A stretch of 64,000 bases of DNA, taken from positions 11,254,814 through 11,318,813 of the forward strand of contig CM055062.1 in assembly GCA_029204045.2 (NCBI GenBank). Direction: 5' to 3'. Positions 22,027 to 34,901 of this stretch are shown here, piece after piece. The stretch's first letter is position 1; each line of letters begins with the position of its first letter. This DNA is from Tillandsia leiboldiana. Lineage: Eukaryota; Streptophyta; Magnoliopsida; Poales; Bromeliaceae. The notes beneath the pieces were generated by a model. The model was not told the DNA's origin. It searched no databases and worked only from the letters and a program-made list of their open reading frames with translations. The position numbers and the translations under genes were made by a program.

Positions 22027-23043
22027 TGTGATGACCTGGATCTCCGCAGAGCTGTTGCAGTGCGTTGGGGTGGCCATCGGAGGCCTACGCGGTGTGCCGG
22101 AGGTGTTTAGGGCACAATTGGACACAAGTGTTGGACTCCAGGCTCAAATGGATCACATGGGTGATCGGTTGACTCTGTCGGGTCTCTTGAAGTGTTTTCG
22201 CGCGAAACGGATAATAAGATTGGTCTCGGCGCAAAATTTGGACCAAGAATACCTTTCCAGGGGCATTTGGCAATTTTCAGAGTGGGAATTTGGCAAAGCG
22301 GATGTCAAATTCGGATTCAGCGCGCGAAAACGGTCAAGATGGACTATCTGCTGGATTTTTCTGAGCTTCGGGTACTGTTCACGGCCGGAACAGTAACTCC
22401 GGCGATCGCCGGCGGCGGCGGCGGCGGCGGGCAGCGTCGGCGGGCGGCGGCGCGGCCTCGGGCAGGCGAAACGGCGGCGGCACAGGGCGCGGGCAGCGCG
22501 CGGTCCACGCGGCCGTCGTGCACCAAGGCGGGGACACGTGGCATCACCCCATAGGCCGGCTCACAGCTCCCGGTCTACGGAGCATGATGGTTGGGTATTG
22601 GTTCACGGTGCACCGGAGTGGACACGTGGCAGGTTACCATTGGTTCGGCTTACGAAGGCTCGTGCACCGGGTGCAGCGGTCAGTGGCAGGGACACGTGGC
22701 GCTTCCCTATTGGCTGGTCAACTGTGCGGGCCGGAGGGGCAGCTGGCGCGGGCAGGCGCGCAGCCGCGACGGTACTGTTGACCGGGGACACGTGTCGACT
22801 CCCGGGGTTGGCCACGCGGCGCAGCAGGAGTGGAGGTTTTGGCTGTCGCCTGTTCGGGCGACACGTGGCGGGCTCTGAGGCGAGTCGGACGGACCGCGGA
22901 TCCCGTCCGACGGCGCGCCATGGGCCGGGCCGCACTGTGCGCGCCCGAAAGTCTTGGGCCGGGCCGCACTGTGCGCGCCCGGAAACTTCCGGGCGCCCGA
23001 AAGTTGGGACCCGGATGGTATTTTTCTAATTGTTTGGGAGGCC

Positions 23044-23051
23044 TATTTAAA
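23044..23051 (+). promoter_or_regulatory. TATA-like box, Gypsy-3 5' LTR
   Basis: TATTTAAA after GGGAGGCC, at the place of TATATAAA in the LTR at 573-3835. The 3' LTR copy is at 40764-40771. Confidence 0.5.
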
Positions 23052-25055
23052 CAGCCCGAGCTCCTTTCTTCTCACTTTTTCCACCATTTTCGAGCCTCCT
23101 CTCACCAAGGTGTCTGCAGCAAAGTTGTTCCCCTTCGAGTTCTACATCTTCTGGAGGATTTCCAAGACTTGTGGTGGCACACACTCCGAGGTTTGGATTT
23201 TACGGCGCGGCGCGACGCTCGTTCCCTTGTGATTCCCTTCGTCGCATTTCAGTGCACGGACTCTCCCGAGCTACCCTGCAGTATTTTTCAGCGATTCTTG
23301 CGCCATCGTCTTCACGACAGGGAGGTCTACGTTTTCCGTGTTTACTGGTTTTTCCCATTCCGAGCTTTTCATGGGTTTTTCGGATCATCTTGTGACCTCA
23401 CTTTCTGGGGTGGGAATTTGGACAGCGCTGTGTTGTTTCGGTGATATCTTCGCGCACAGACCTCGGATTGGGGAGATTTAGGAGGCGTTTTGCATCTACA
23501 CATCACGAGGAATCTCCCCAAATTTTCTTGGAATTTTCTGAATTTTTCCCGAAGGTGAGAAGTCTCTGTTTACAGTACTTTCAGATTCAGTTTTTGCGAT
23601 CGACTTGCTTTGGGATGGTTCTCTTGTCGAATTTGGTTCTCAGCATAGTAAACTCGTGGGTGAACGTGCAGGTACTCGTTTCGACCGGTTCGTCGCGAGG
23701 ATCGCGATAGTATTTTTCTGGGAATTTCTCGGGTACTTTCCGTAGGTGAAAATGGCTAAACTATTAAACGGATATTTTGGGACAGATTTTGGTTTGAAAC
23801 TTGGAATATTAATTGCATGTGTTCTTTGGGGTTGTAGCGCAGTGTTGTGGAGAATTTCCGGATCGGGCGTGGACTTTGCTTCCGGGGACCGGAATTAGCG
23901 CTCGAGGTGGGTACCGTTGTTAACACTCCTACTTGTAACATCCCCACTAGGCCTATTTGAGTTGCTACCATGTTATATTGCTAAAAGAACCGGTAAAAGC
24001 GATTATTGCATGCTAATTGAGAATTGGGCTTACTGTTAGGACTTGCATCTTCAAAAGGACTAAGTATTAATTAATGATTAACTCTTGTAAATAATATGTC
24101 GCCGGAAATCACGGGAAGGGTCTTGCTAAATGGATTATGTTGCTTATACATGTGGGAACCTCTTATACATACACATAAACTGATTTGGGGTAACTTAGTA
24201 AAATGGAAGTTTATTTGAACAGCATACCTCTACTTTGTGAGAACCAAAATACTGGAATCATGTTTTAATAAAGGACTTTGCATGCTTGTATGGACATCTA
24301 GCTAGGCCACCCTTTTCTGCTACACTATTATGCTGGAACTGACTTAGGAGAAACCATGCTTTTATTTTCTCTCATTTTGTCTAGATTTAGGGGATAGTGC
24401 GCTCGGGTTCGAGCAGGGGCTGGGATAGTGTAGTCAGACAGTTGTGGGATTTGGGACAGGCAGGCTGTGAGGGCAGGGCATTGCGGCAACCGCGGATTTT
24501 TGGCGGTTGACCGGACAGTGGTTATTGCATCAGATTTGGGGACAGGTTTTGGGCTTCTTTTAGTGGATGGGCTTTCCACTTAGATCAGTGTCGTGATCCA
24601 ATCCTGCTGACTTTGATACTTGTTATTGAGGCACTTGACTCGTGTGGGTCGCTCCCCTCGAGTGCCACTCCGGAGTGTGCGGTTTATAGATCTCGAGTCT
24701 TCGCGACTCTCATCCCCTATCGGTGTTATGCGTAGGCTGGCATACCCGATTTGGCAGGCAGAGCAGGCAGTACCAGTGCTTACTGGTGTATCGATTGGGT
24801 TTAGACAGGCAGGCATTTACATTCTGATGCATCCATTTAGCTATACTTTTAGCTGGCACCTTAGAGGCATGTAGTGGTAGCTCTATTCATCATCCGCAGT
24901 CTTATTCACAGCTTACCACCTTTGTTTTATTCTCCGCCTCTTATAGTCCTAGTGGGCATGTCTGAGTTGAGGTTTACCCACTAGGAGGAGGCTACTGTTC
25001 TATAGAAGTTCTCACTCCCCACTGCTTTCTTTTTCTCTTCCCCTTTGTTTTGCAG

Positions 25056-25097
25056 AGTCGTCTGCGGCAGTTGCGGGCCCCTCCTCAGCGGACCGAG
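25056..25097 (+). other. candidate micro-exon in Gypsy-3 5' LTR (42 nt)
   Basis: A strong polypyrimidine tract ending CCCCTTTGTTTTGCAG is followed by 42 nt and GAG|GTAAGAGG. The 3' LTR has it at 42777-42818. The donor could join the acceptor TTGTGTGGCAG at 25754, directly before the gag ATG (657-nt intron). Confidence 0.5.
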
Positions 25098-25461
25098 GTA
25101 AGAGGATCGCGGACTAGATAGCGGTCTACCCAGGCACCAGTTCAGTTACTAGATGTACCCCGATACTCTCAGATACTCTACTTTTCATTTCTTTTTGGGT
25201 CTGGCTCCGGCCAGCTGGTTGTATTGGATTAGTGAGCTGGGAGAGACATTTGTATTATTGAGAGTTTACTTCTGCACTTCTACTTTCCAGCTTTATCTGA
25301 GATGTATTAGTTCTAGTTTAGCTCTGTTTATGCTCCTTTATTATATCATCTATGTTTGAGCAGGTTACCAGCGCTTCGTATACACAGGAAATCCCGTGTA
25401 TACGGCGGATCTGTAGACGAGCCCGGGTTCTGGTTTACACCCGGGGCGTGACAGATTAAGT

Positions 25462-25473
25462 TGGTATCAGAGC
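25462..25473 (+). promoter_or_regulatory. primer-binding site of Gypsy-3 (first copy)
   Basis: TGGTATCAGAGC 8 nt after the LTR end. The second copy is 34609-34620. Confidence 0.9.
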
Positions 25474-25755
25474 TTAGGGATAGGTCAGTTGGGACTTAGG
25501 AAACCCTAGGCTTTTGGCAGACCCTAGGAAGGCAAGGCGTGAGTGACGCGACATTACGCGAAAGTCGGCAATTTGGTCATGCGTTTATTTGACTCTTCCA
25601 GTGAGGGAAGAGGGATTGGCATGTCCTATTTCTGGCGAACTATTATGTTGGCTGCAGACAACATAAGTTTGCAGAAATAGGAGGATGCCTTTGACTTTCG
25701 CTAGATTGGGTCGAGTGTGGTTTTGTTACTGATCTGTGGTTTCTTGTGTGGCAGG

Positions 25756-26349
25756 ATGCCTCCCAGGCGGCGGATTCCTACCCGGGGTACCCCCACACCC
25801 CCGGAGGGGCCGGAGCAGTCCGGACCTTCAGAGATTGCCGAGTTGAGGGCCATGGTGGCCCAGCTGGCGGAGGGTCACCACCGGCAGGAGCAGAGGATCG
25901 AGCAGCTGCTTGCTCAGGTTGGGGCCCCTCCCCCTACTTCTGCTGAGGCCCCCGCACCACCTATTGTACCACCGACTATACCGCTTGTGCCTGCGGCACC
26001 ATCCTCGAGCAGCGGGGCCCCGGGAGCGATCCGACCATTGACCCCCGTGGAGGAGCTGGAGTTCGCTGATAAACTCACCCGGTTCTGTCAGCGGGGACCG
26101 CCTAGGTTTTCGGGGCGGAGCACTCACCCTTGGGAGGTTGGGACTTGGCTTTCAGCAATGGAGAAGTTGTTCCGAGACTTCTTCATCGATCAGAAGTATA
26201 GGGTACCAATGGCTGTGCATTGTCTGGACGGGGATGCTGATACGTGGTGGCGTCGGGTGGAGCCCCTGGAGTTTCAGATCACCCGGCAGCTACCTTGGGC
26301 AGGAGTTCAAGAGGATTGGTCCTGGACACGTACTTTTCTACCAGCGTAA
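25756..26349 (+). pseudogene. Gypsy-3 gag N-terminus, first assembly copy
   Basis: Start MPPRRRIPTRGTPTPPEG at the ATG right after GTGTGGCAG; the open frame before it is leader. Same as 34902 onward. It is disrupted from about 26300 by two single-base insertions that the copy at 35430-35465 lacks, the first of many such differences toward the gap. Read the clean copy for content. Confidence 0.85.
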
Positions 26350-29300
26350 AGAAAAAGATGGAGGATGATCTGAAGAATCTCCAGCAGGGCGACCGATCGG
26401 CATTGGATTACTTTTAGGAGTTTTCGCGGCTGCTCAACTGCGTTCCCTACGTCGCTAGGGACGGACCACATCAGGTGGAGCTCTTCGAGTTGGGCTGCGC
26501 CCGGAGATTTATACTCTAGTGCATGCGCAGAGACTACAGACCCTGGAGGAGGCGGCAGAGCATGCGCAGTGGGTCGAGAGAGGAGACCACGTTGTCGCCA
26601 AACGTGGAGGCCTGGTCGCTCAGGGATCTGACAGGAAGCGGCCAGCGCAGGAGGATGATGGGGGACAGGCCAGCTCCTGGAGGCCGCCCCGACCCCCGCC
26701 GCCTCAGTTCTCAGGCTGCGGCGTTCGGAGCGGCGAGGGCCTGGTGGATCCCAGAGGCCCCCACAGCAGCAGCAGCAGCAGCAGCAGCACTCACGACAGC
26801 AGCAGCATTCACAGCAGCAGAGGTCGCAGTCCCGGCAGCAGGGACCTCAGCGGCAGAGGCAGCAGCAGCAGGGAGGCAGCCCCACGACCCCAGCCAGGTG
26901 CATTTTCTGCGGGGACAGCATCCTTCTAATACTTGTGACCAGAGGTTTGGCCGCTGTTACCGGTGCGGACAGTCGGGCCAAGTTCGAGCTACTTGCCCCT
27001 ATGCGCCAGCACCGGCTCCTTCCTCAGCATCAGCCCCATCGGCACCCCCAGCAGCGGTCCTATGCTCCAGCGAGCAGGACCCTTCTTCTCACCTGGCAGA
27101 CTACCGACCACCGGCACAGAGCGGGCGGGTCTATGCCGCCCAGGTTGAGGACTCCCTGGCAGCCGACCACGTGGTGGCAGGTATCATTTTACTTTCTGGC
27201 AGTAGAGCTCGCACTTTATTTGATACCGGTGCATCACATTCTTTATACAGTTAGAAGCATTCGCAGTTATCCCATGGACTAGAGTTAGGTCGGTTGCCAC
27301 GTGCATTAGAGGTACAGATTCCAGAGCATACTCTGCATGTAGGGGAGTGTTGTTGGTCTTGCCCTGTACAGATCGAGTCGTGGGTCTTGCCAGCGGACCT
27401 GATGGTCCTGACCCAGTTGCGAGACTTTGATGTAGTCCTTGGGATGGACTGGCTGACTCGCTATTTTGGACTATTGACTGGGCCGCGAGGACGGTGATTT
27501 TAGCGAGCCGGGCCAGGAGGTGGTTGTGTACAGAGGGTGCCAGAGTGCTTTCTTCGCCTCGATAGTTTCGACTTCTCGTGCGAGGCAGATGATGCGCAGT
27601 AGATGCGTGGCTTTTTGGCCAGTGTGGTTGAGGGGCTGCGCGGCACGGGACTCACGGATATTCCTATTGTCCACGATGTTCCCGGATGTTTTCCCACCAG
27701 AGCTGACTAGTCTGCCGCCGGATAGGGAGATTGAGTTTTTGATGACGTAGTCCCCAGGAACTGCGCCAATATCCAAAGCCCCTTACCGAATGGCACCGGC
27801 GGAGTTGCGTGAGTGAATAGGCGCAACTTCATGACTTATTGGACAAGGGTTCATGAGGCCGAGTTGTATCGCGTTGGGGAGCGCCGGTGCTGTTCGTGAA
27901 GAAGAAGGATGGTTCACTTCGACTTTGTGTGGATTACCGAGAGCTGAATAAAGTGACCATCAAGAACAAGTACCCTTTGCCGCGCATCGATGACTTATTG
28001 ATCAGCTGCAAGGGTCTTGTGTCTTCTCTAAGATCGACTTACAGTCTGGTTACCACCAACTGAAGGTGAAGGCCGAGGATGTTCCGAAGACAGCATTCAG
28101 GACTCGGTACGGGCATTATGAGTTCACTGTCATGCCTTTTGGATTGACTAATGCCCCTACCGCCTTTATGGATTTGATGAACAGGATCTTTCGACCTTAT
28201 CTGGACTGATTCGTGGTAGTGTTCATCGATGACATCCTGGTTTACTCTCGGAGCGATGTGGAGCACGAGGAGCACCTGATGATGGTGCTGCAACTTCTGA
28301 GGGAGAAGAAGTTGTATGCCAAGTTATCTAAGTGCGAATTTTGGCTTCGAAAGGTTGCCTTTTTGGGCCACGTGATCTCAGCTGTAGGAGTGGCGGTAGA
28401 CCCGGCAAAGATTGAGGCAGTCCGGGATTGGCCCCGACGACGACGGTAGCAGAGGTTCGTAGTTTTATGGGCTTGGCTGGATATTACCGTCGGTTTGTGG
28501 AAGGTTTTGCGAAACTTTCCGCACCCCTCACTCGTTTGACGCGCAAAGGAATTAAGTTTATCTGGAGTGAGGATTGCCAGAGGAGCTTCGAGGAATTGAA
28601 GAGCAGATTGATGTCAGCTCCTATCCTTTCCCTCCCTATTATGGGGAAGGATATGTGATCTATAGTGACGCATCGCACAGTGGACTTGGTTGCGTGCTGA
28701 TGCAGGAGGGTAAGGTAATGCTTATGCTTCACGGCAACTTAAGGATTATGAAAGAATTACCCTACCCATGACTTGGAGCTAGCTGCCGTGATCTTTGCAC
28801 TGAAGTTTTGGCGCCACTATCTGTATGGGGAGCACTGCGAGTGAGATTTTACACCGACCACATGAGCCTGAAATATCTGTTCACACAGAAGGAACTTAAT
28901 TTGAGACAACGTAGATGGTTGGAGCTGTTAAAGGACTATGATGTGGACATACTCTACCATCCTGGCAAGGCCAACGTGGTCGCTGATGCCCTGAGCAGGA
29001 GGGCAGTACAGAGCCTATCCTTGATGATCACCGACCAGGCACCATTACTGGAGCAGATGAGGCGATTAGAGCTTGAGGTGGTGTCCCCTGGGGTTTCTGC
29101 TAGACTGCTGTCCTTGGTCGTGCAGCCCACTCTGTTAGACAGGATTCGAGGAGAAACAGAGTGAGGACCCCCATTTGATGAGGATTCGAGAGCAGATTCA
29201 GGCTGGCGAGACAGGAGATTTTTCAGTTGATGCTGCGGGAGAGTACTACGGTCCAGGGACCGAGCTTGCGTGCCTATGGGACTCAGAGATTCGAGAGCAG

Positions 29301-29351
29301 ATCTTGCGGGAGGCTCATTATACACCTTATACCATCCATCCTGGTGGGGAA
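26350..29351 (+). pseudogene. Gypsy-3 gag-pol, error-rich copy before the gap
   Basis: Corresponds to 35495-38488 but has dozens of single-base and short indels, so no long frame survives. Recognisable pieces are the zinc knuckle region near 26900, the protease (LFDTGASH near 27215), the RT ([10 protein letters not shown] near 28130, FIDDILVYS near 28225), RNase H ([15 protein letters not shown] near 28660) and the integrase start near 29320. It stops within the integrase zinc motif at the N gap. The three genuine lesions (TAG in gag, TGA in RT, one-base loss in RNase H) are present in both copies. Confidence 0.85.
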
Positions 29352-29451
29352 NNNNNNNNNNNNNNNNNNNNNNNNNNNNNNNNNNNNNNNNNNNNNNNNN
29401 NNNNNNNNNNNNNNNNNNNNNNNNNNNNNNNNNNNNNNNNNNNNNNNNNNN
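29352..29451. other. assembly gap (100 N)
   Basis: Exactly 100 N, a conventional scaffold gap of unknown size. The sequence before it matches up to about 38488 and the sequence after it matches from 20313, so the two sides overlap by about 9 kb rather than being separated. Confidence 0.98.
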
Positions 29452-31147
29452 TAATCTAAGAGGAACGAGAAACCACAATCTTACAAACTGCCCTTTGATA
29501 TCCCTGACCGAGCGGTTCCCTTGTCTAATGTTCTTCAGTTCGTCTTCCAATTGCCGCTTGACGCTATCGGGAGAAGAAAGCGCCAAAAAGTTCCTCTCTA
29601 AAGGCCGTCCATGTCGGTAGCGGGTCGTTTGTAGACGGATCCGGGCGTACCGTCTTCCACCAGATGCGTGCAATCCTTCGAGGAAGTGGACGGCTAGTGG
29701 AACCCGCTCGTGTTCCTCCATCAGTAGGTCCTCGAAGAGTTTTTTTTTCCATGGTATCTACCCATTTCTCGATGACCCATGGATCGGTCGTCTCTCCCTC
29801 AAGAGTGGGAGGGTCATGCTTCTTGCCTAGTCAAATTCGTCCTGACCCTTCTCGCGTCGTTCGTTGCTCCGTGATCCCTCCTACAGCGGCGGACCCCCGA
29901 GAGTAGGGGTCGTTCCTGCCTCCCCTGCTGTCGCTCCCATCACGGGCCCGTGGTCGTCGAGTAGGTACATCCTTGGGGATGGGGGCTGTTCCGTCGTCGA
30001 GCCACCCGTCCCTTGCGGTCCGTAGTGGTGCGGTGGCTTCGGGCGGAGGGTCGGATCGCACTCGCTGGCGCGGTTGCCTGTTGCTGCGTCAGGTGACGAA
30101 CCTGCTCCGTCAGCGTCGCTAATTGCCCGGCCATTTCCCGTAGTTGTCGTTGGAGAAGCTGGTTCTCTGCGGTGGCCGGGGTCACTCTGTCCGCGTCCGC
30201 ATTCTCGGTGGACGATCTAGTCCGGGCCATCGTCCGCTATAGACAAAGAAACCATGTAACCCTAAGGTTATAACCGTATCACCATGTCTTACGATTACAA
30301 CTACATTACGTCCCCTTTTCTCCCGTACTCTCACGTACTACGCACCTATACCTTGGTTATCTCATGTCTAATTTGCTTGTGGCACCTTACACTGTGGATG
30401 TGGATCACGTCTACTATGGTATGGTTGTTTTCTCTGATACCATTTAATCTGTCACGCCCCCGGGGTTTTGAGTCTATCAAAGTAGAAAATTGCGTGTATC
30501 TTTTTTTTCTTCTTTCTTAACAAGGTATTTTTAAACCTCATCCCCGGTGCGTGCCAGACCGCCACATACACAAATTTCTCCCTGCCCACGGACAGAGTCT
30601 CCTTTGTATATGCACGGCGTCTCATTTACAACAACATACATCAAACACCAACCATCAACCATACAATAGACATACACATCAAGCGGAATATTAAAGCGGC
30701 ATCAGTGTTTAGAAAGGATAAAGCCAGCGGTTGCAAAACCCGTGCCCACACGGCACTTCGTTTTGAGAAAACCTTTTCGAAGTCATTTGGTTTATCATGA
30801 AAACGTGCGCGTAAGAAAACGTCACCAAGAAAATCGAAATATAAGTACACCTCATCCACAGCGCTAAGTAATACATGTCCACGAATAATACGACCCACAA
30901 GCAAATTAACTAATTAAAGCATAAGAGAAATGAGATAATAAAACCCAAATGTTCTGACTACGGTCCTTGCGACGCAGTCTCACCGCCCTCCCGGCTAACG
31001 CACCTCGTAATACCTGTCACGAGTGGGTAATGTCAGTGACAAACAAAGTAGATGTCCAATAACAATAAGGATAAGAAGCAAACCGAATACACCGGACCAT
31101 TTCGCTAAAACCTGCACATATTAAGCTGGGCCCCACCCCAGATTTAT
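29452..31147 (-). mobile_element. second copy of Gypsy-2 gag, leader and 5' LTR start (probable artefact)
   Basis: Matches 20313-22026 with frequent one- and two-base losses. Gag (start 30230) is frameshifted several times; the primer site and the LTR start (30450) follow, and the TSD TTTAT is at 31143-31147, exactly as at 22022-22026. A retained insertion junction in both copies means the duplication postdates the Gypsy-3 insertion or is an assembly effect. Confidence 0.9.
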
Positions 31148-34100
31148 TGTGATGACCTGGATCTCCGCAGAGCTGTTGCAGTGCGTTGGGGTGGCCATCG
31201 GAGGCCTACGCGGTGTGCCGGAGGTGTTTAGGGCACAATTGGACACAAGTGTTGGACTCCAGGCTCAAATGGATCACATGGGTGATCGGTTGACTCTGTC
31301 GGGTCTCTGGAAGTGTTTTCGCGCGAAACGGATATAAGATTGGGCTCGGCGCAAATTTGGACCAAGAATACCTTTCCAGGGGCATTTGGCAATTTTCAGA
31401 GTGGGAATTTGGCAAAGCGGACGTCAAATTCGGATTCAGCGCGCGAAAACGGTCAAGATGGACTATCTGCTGGATTTTTCTGAGCTTCGGGTACTGTTCA
31501 CGGCCGGAACAGTAACTCCGGCGATCGCCGGCGGCGGCGGCGGCGGCGGGCAGCGTCGGCGGGCGGCGGCGCGGCCTCGGGCAGGCGAAACGGCGGCGGC
31601 ACAGGCGCGGGCAGCGCGCGGTCCACGCGGCCGTCGTGCACCAAGGCGGGGACACGTGGCATCACCCCATAGGCCGGCTCACAGCTCCCGGTCTACGGAG
31701 CATGATGGTGGGTATTGGTTCACGGTGCACCGGGTGGACACGTGGCAGGTTACCATTGGTTCGGCTTACGGAGGCTCGTGCACCGGGTGCAGCGGTCAGT
31801 GGCAGGGACACGTGGCGCTTCCCTATTGGCTGGTCAACTGTGCGGGCAGGAGGGGCAGCTGGCGCGGGCAGGCGCGCAGGCGCGACGGTACTGTTGACGG
31901 GGACACGTGTCGACTCCCGGGGTTGGCCACGCGGCGCAGCAGGAGTGGAGGTTTTGGCTGTCGCCTGTTCGGGCGACACGTGGCGGGCTCTGAGGCGGGT
32001 CGCGGACCGCGGATCCCGTCCGACGGCGCGCCATGGGCCGGGCCGCACTGTGCGCGCCCGAAAGTCTTGGGCCGGGCCGCACTGTGCGCGCCCGGAAACT
32101 TCCGGGCGCCCGAAAGTTGGGACCCGGATGGTATTTTTCTAATTGTTTGGGAGGCCTATTTAAACAGCCCGAGCTCCTTTCTTCTCACTTTTTCCACCAT
32201 TTCCGAGCCTCCTCTCACCAAGGTGTCTTCAGCAAAGTTGTTCCCCTTCGAGTTCTACATCTTCTGGAGGATTTCCAAGATTTGTGGTGGCACACACTCC
32301 GAGGTTTGGATTTTACGGCGCGGCGCGACGCTCGTTCCCTTGTGATTCCCTTCGTCGCATTTCAGTGCACGGACTCTCCCGAGCTCCCCGAGCTATTTAT
32401 TTTTCAGCGATTCTTGCGCCATCGTCTTCACGACAGGTAGGGCTACGTTTTCCGGTTTACTGGTTTTCCCATTCCGAGCTTTTCATGGGTTTTTCGGATC
32501 ATCTTGTGACCTCACTTTCTGGGGTGGGAATTTGGACAGCGCTGTGTTGTTTTCGGTGATATCTTCGCGCACAGACCTCGATTGGGGCGATTCAAAAGGC
32601 GTTTTGCATCTACACATCACGAGGAATCTCCCCAAATTTTCTTGGAATTTCCTGAATTTTCCCGAAGGTGAGAGGGTGAAGGGTCGTGGTTTACAGTACT
32701 TGTCAGATTCAGTTTTTGCGATCGACTTGCTTTGGGATGGGGTTCTCATTGTGCGAAGTTGGTTCTCAGCATAGTAAAACTCGTGGGTGAACGGTGCAGG
32801 GACTACCTCGGGTTCGACCCGGTTTCGTCGCGAGGATCTGCGATAGAGTATTTTTTCTGGGAATTTCCTCGGTAACTTCCGTAGGTGAAAATGGGCTAAA
32901 ACTATTAAACGGATAATAGTTTTGGACAGATGTTTGGTTTGAAAACTTGGAATATAATGTGCATGTGTCTTGGGGGTGTAGCGCAGTGTTTGTGGAGAAT
33001 TTCCGGATCGGCGGTGGACTTGGCTTCCGGGGACCGGAATTAGCGCTCGAGGTGGGTTACCGTTGTTAACACTCCTACTTGTAACATCCCCACTAGGCCT
33101 ATTTGAGTTGCTACATGTTATAAATTGCGAAAAGACCGTAAAAGCGATTAGTGCATGCTAATTGAGAATTGGGCTTACTGTTAGGACTTGCATCTTCAAA
33201 AGGACTAAGTATTATTATGATTAACTCTTGTAAAATAATATGTCGCCGGAAATCACGGGAAGGGTCTTGCTAAATGGATTATGTTGCTTATACAATGTGG
33301 GAACCTCTTATACATACACATAAACTGATTTGGGGTAACTTAGTAAAATGGAAGTTTATTTGAACAGCATACCTCTACTTTGTGAGAACCAAAATACTGG
33401 AATCATGTTTTAATAAAGGACTTTGCATGCTTGTATGGACATCTAGCTAGGCCACCCTTTTCTGCTACACTATTAGGCTGGAACTGACTTAGGAGAAACC
33501 ATGCTTTTATTTTCTCTCATTTTGTCTAGATTTAGGGGATAGTGCGCTCGGGTTCGAGCAGGGGCTGGGATAGTGTAGTCAGACAGTTGTGGGATTTGGG
33601 ACAGGCAGGCTGTGAGGGCAGGGGCATTGCGGCAACCGCGGATTTTTGGCGGTTGACCGGACAGTGGTTATTGCATCAGATTTGGGGACAGGTTTTGGGC
33701 TTCTTTTAGTGGATGGGCTTTCCACTTAGATCAGTGTCGTGATCCAATCCTGCTGACTTTGATACTTGTTATTGAGGCACTTGGACTCGTGTGGGTCGCT
33801 CCCCTCGAGTGCCACTCCGGAGTGTGCGGTTTATAGATCTCGAGTCTTCGCGACTCTCATCCCCTATCGGTGTTATGCGTAGGCTGGCATACCCGATTTG
33901 GCAGGCAGAGCAGGCAGTACCAGTGCTTACTGGTGTATCGATTGGGTTTAGACAGGCAGGCATTTACATTCTGATGCATCCATTTAGCTATACTTTTAGC
34001 TGGCACCTTAGAGGCATGTAGTGGTAGCTCTATTCATCATCCGCAGTCTTATTCACAGCTTACCACCTTTGTTTTATTCTCCGCCTCTTATAGTCCTAGT

Positions 34101-34600
34101 GGGCATGTCTGAGTTGAGGTTTACCCACTAGGAGGAGGCTACTGTTCTATAGAAGTTCTCACTCCCCACTGCTTTCTTTTTCTCTTCCCCTTTGTTTTGC
34201 AGAGTCGTCTGCGGCAGTTGCGGGCCCCTCCTCAGCGGACCGAGGTAAGAGGATCGCGGACTAGATAGCGGTCTACCCAGGCACCAGTTCAGTTACTAGA
34301 TGTACCCCGATACTCTCAGATACTCTACTTTTCATTTCTTTTTGGGTCTGGCTCCGGCCAGCTGGTTGTATTGGATTAGTGAGCTGGGAGAGACATTTGT
34401 ATTATTGAGAGTTTACTTCTGCACTTCTACTTTCCAGCTTTATCTGAGATGTATTAGTTCTAGTTTAGCTCTGTTTATGCTCCTTTATTATATCATCTAT
34501 GTTTGAGCAGGTTACCAGCGCTTCGTATACACAGGAAATCCCGTGTATACGGCGGATCTGTAGACGAGCCCGGGTTCTGGTTTACACCCGGGGCGTGACA
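31148..34600 (+). repeat. second copy of Gypsy-3 5' LTR (probable artefact)
   Basis: Same as 22027-25453. Indels are dense until about 33781, after which it is essentially identical. At some sites (for example ACAGGTAGGGCTAC near 32436) it agrees with the 3' LTR rather than with the first 5' LTR copy, so its consensus may mix copies. Confidence 0.9.
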
Positions 34601-34608
34601 GATTAAGT

Positions 34609-34620
34609 TGGTATCAGAGC
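34609..34620 (+). promoter_or_regulatory. primer-binding site of Gypsy-3 (clean copy)
   Basis: TGGTATCAGAGC 8 nt after the LTR end at 34600. Confidence 0.9.
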
Positions 34621-34901
34621 TTAGGGATAGGTCAGTTGGGACTTAGGAAACCCTAGGCTTTTGGCAGACCCTAGGAAGGCAAGGCGTGAGTGACGCGACA
34701 TTACGCGAAAGTCGGCAATTTGGTCATGCGTTTATTTGACTCTTCCAGTGAGGGAAGAGGGATTGGCATGTCCTATTTCTGGCGAACTATTATGTTGGCT
34801 GCAGACAACATAAGTTGCAGAAATAGGAGGATGCCTTTGACTTTCGCTAGATTGGGTCGAGTGTGGTTTTGTTACTGATCTGTGGTTTCTTGTGTGGCAG
34901 G

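Larger units (their letters stand above)
22027..25453 (+). repeat. Gypsy-3 5' LTR (3427 bp)
   Basis: TGTGATGACCTGG ... CCGGGGCGTGACA. It holds a GC-rich U3, a TATTTAAA box at 23044-23051, a CACGACAG site at 23320 and a candidate micro-exon at 25056-25097. Relative to the 3' LTR it has a tandem doubling of a GGGCCGGGCCGCACTGTGCG segment near 22920-22980 and lacks about 20 bp of CGCGGGCAGG repeat near 22495. The ORFs within it are not conserved as proteins. Confidence 0.92.

Noticed and set aside
31386..32345. Frame of 319 codons (and 39926-41116, 396 codons) in the Gypsy-3 LTRs
   Set aside because: They run through U3, TATA box and leader of an LTR. GC-rich composition explains the openness and no domain is seen.
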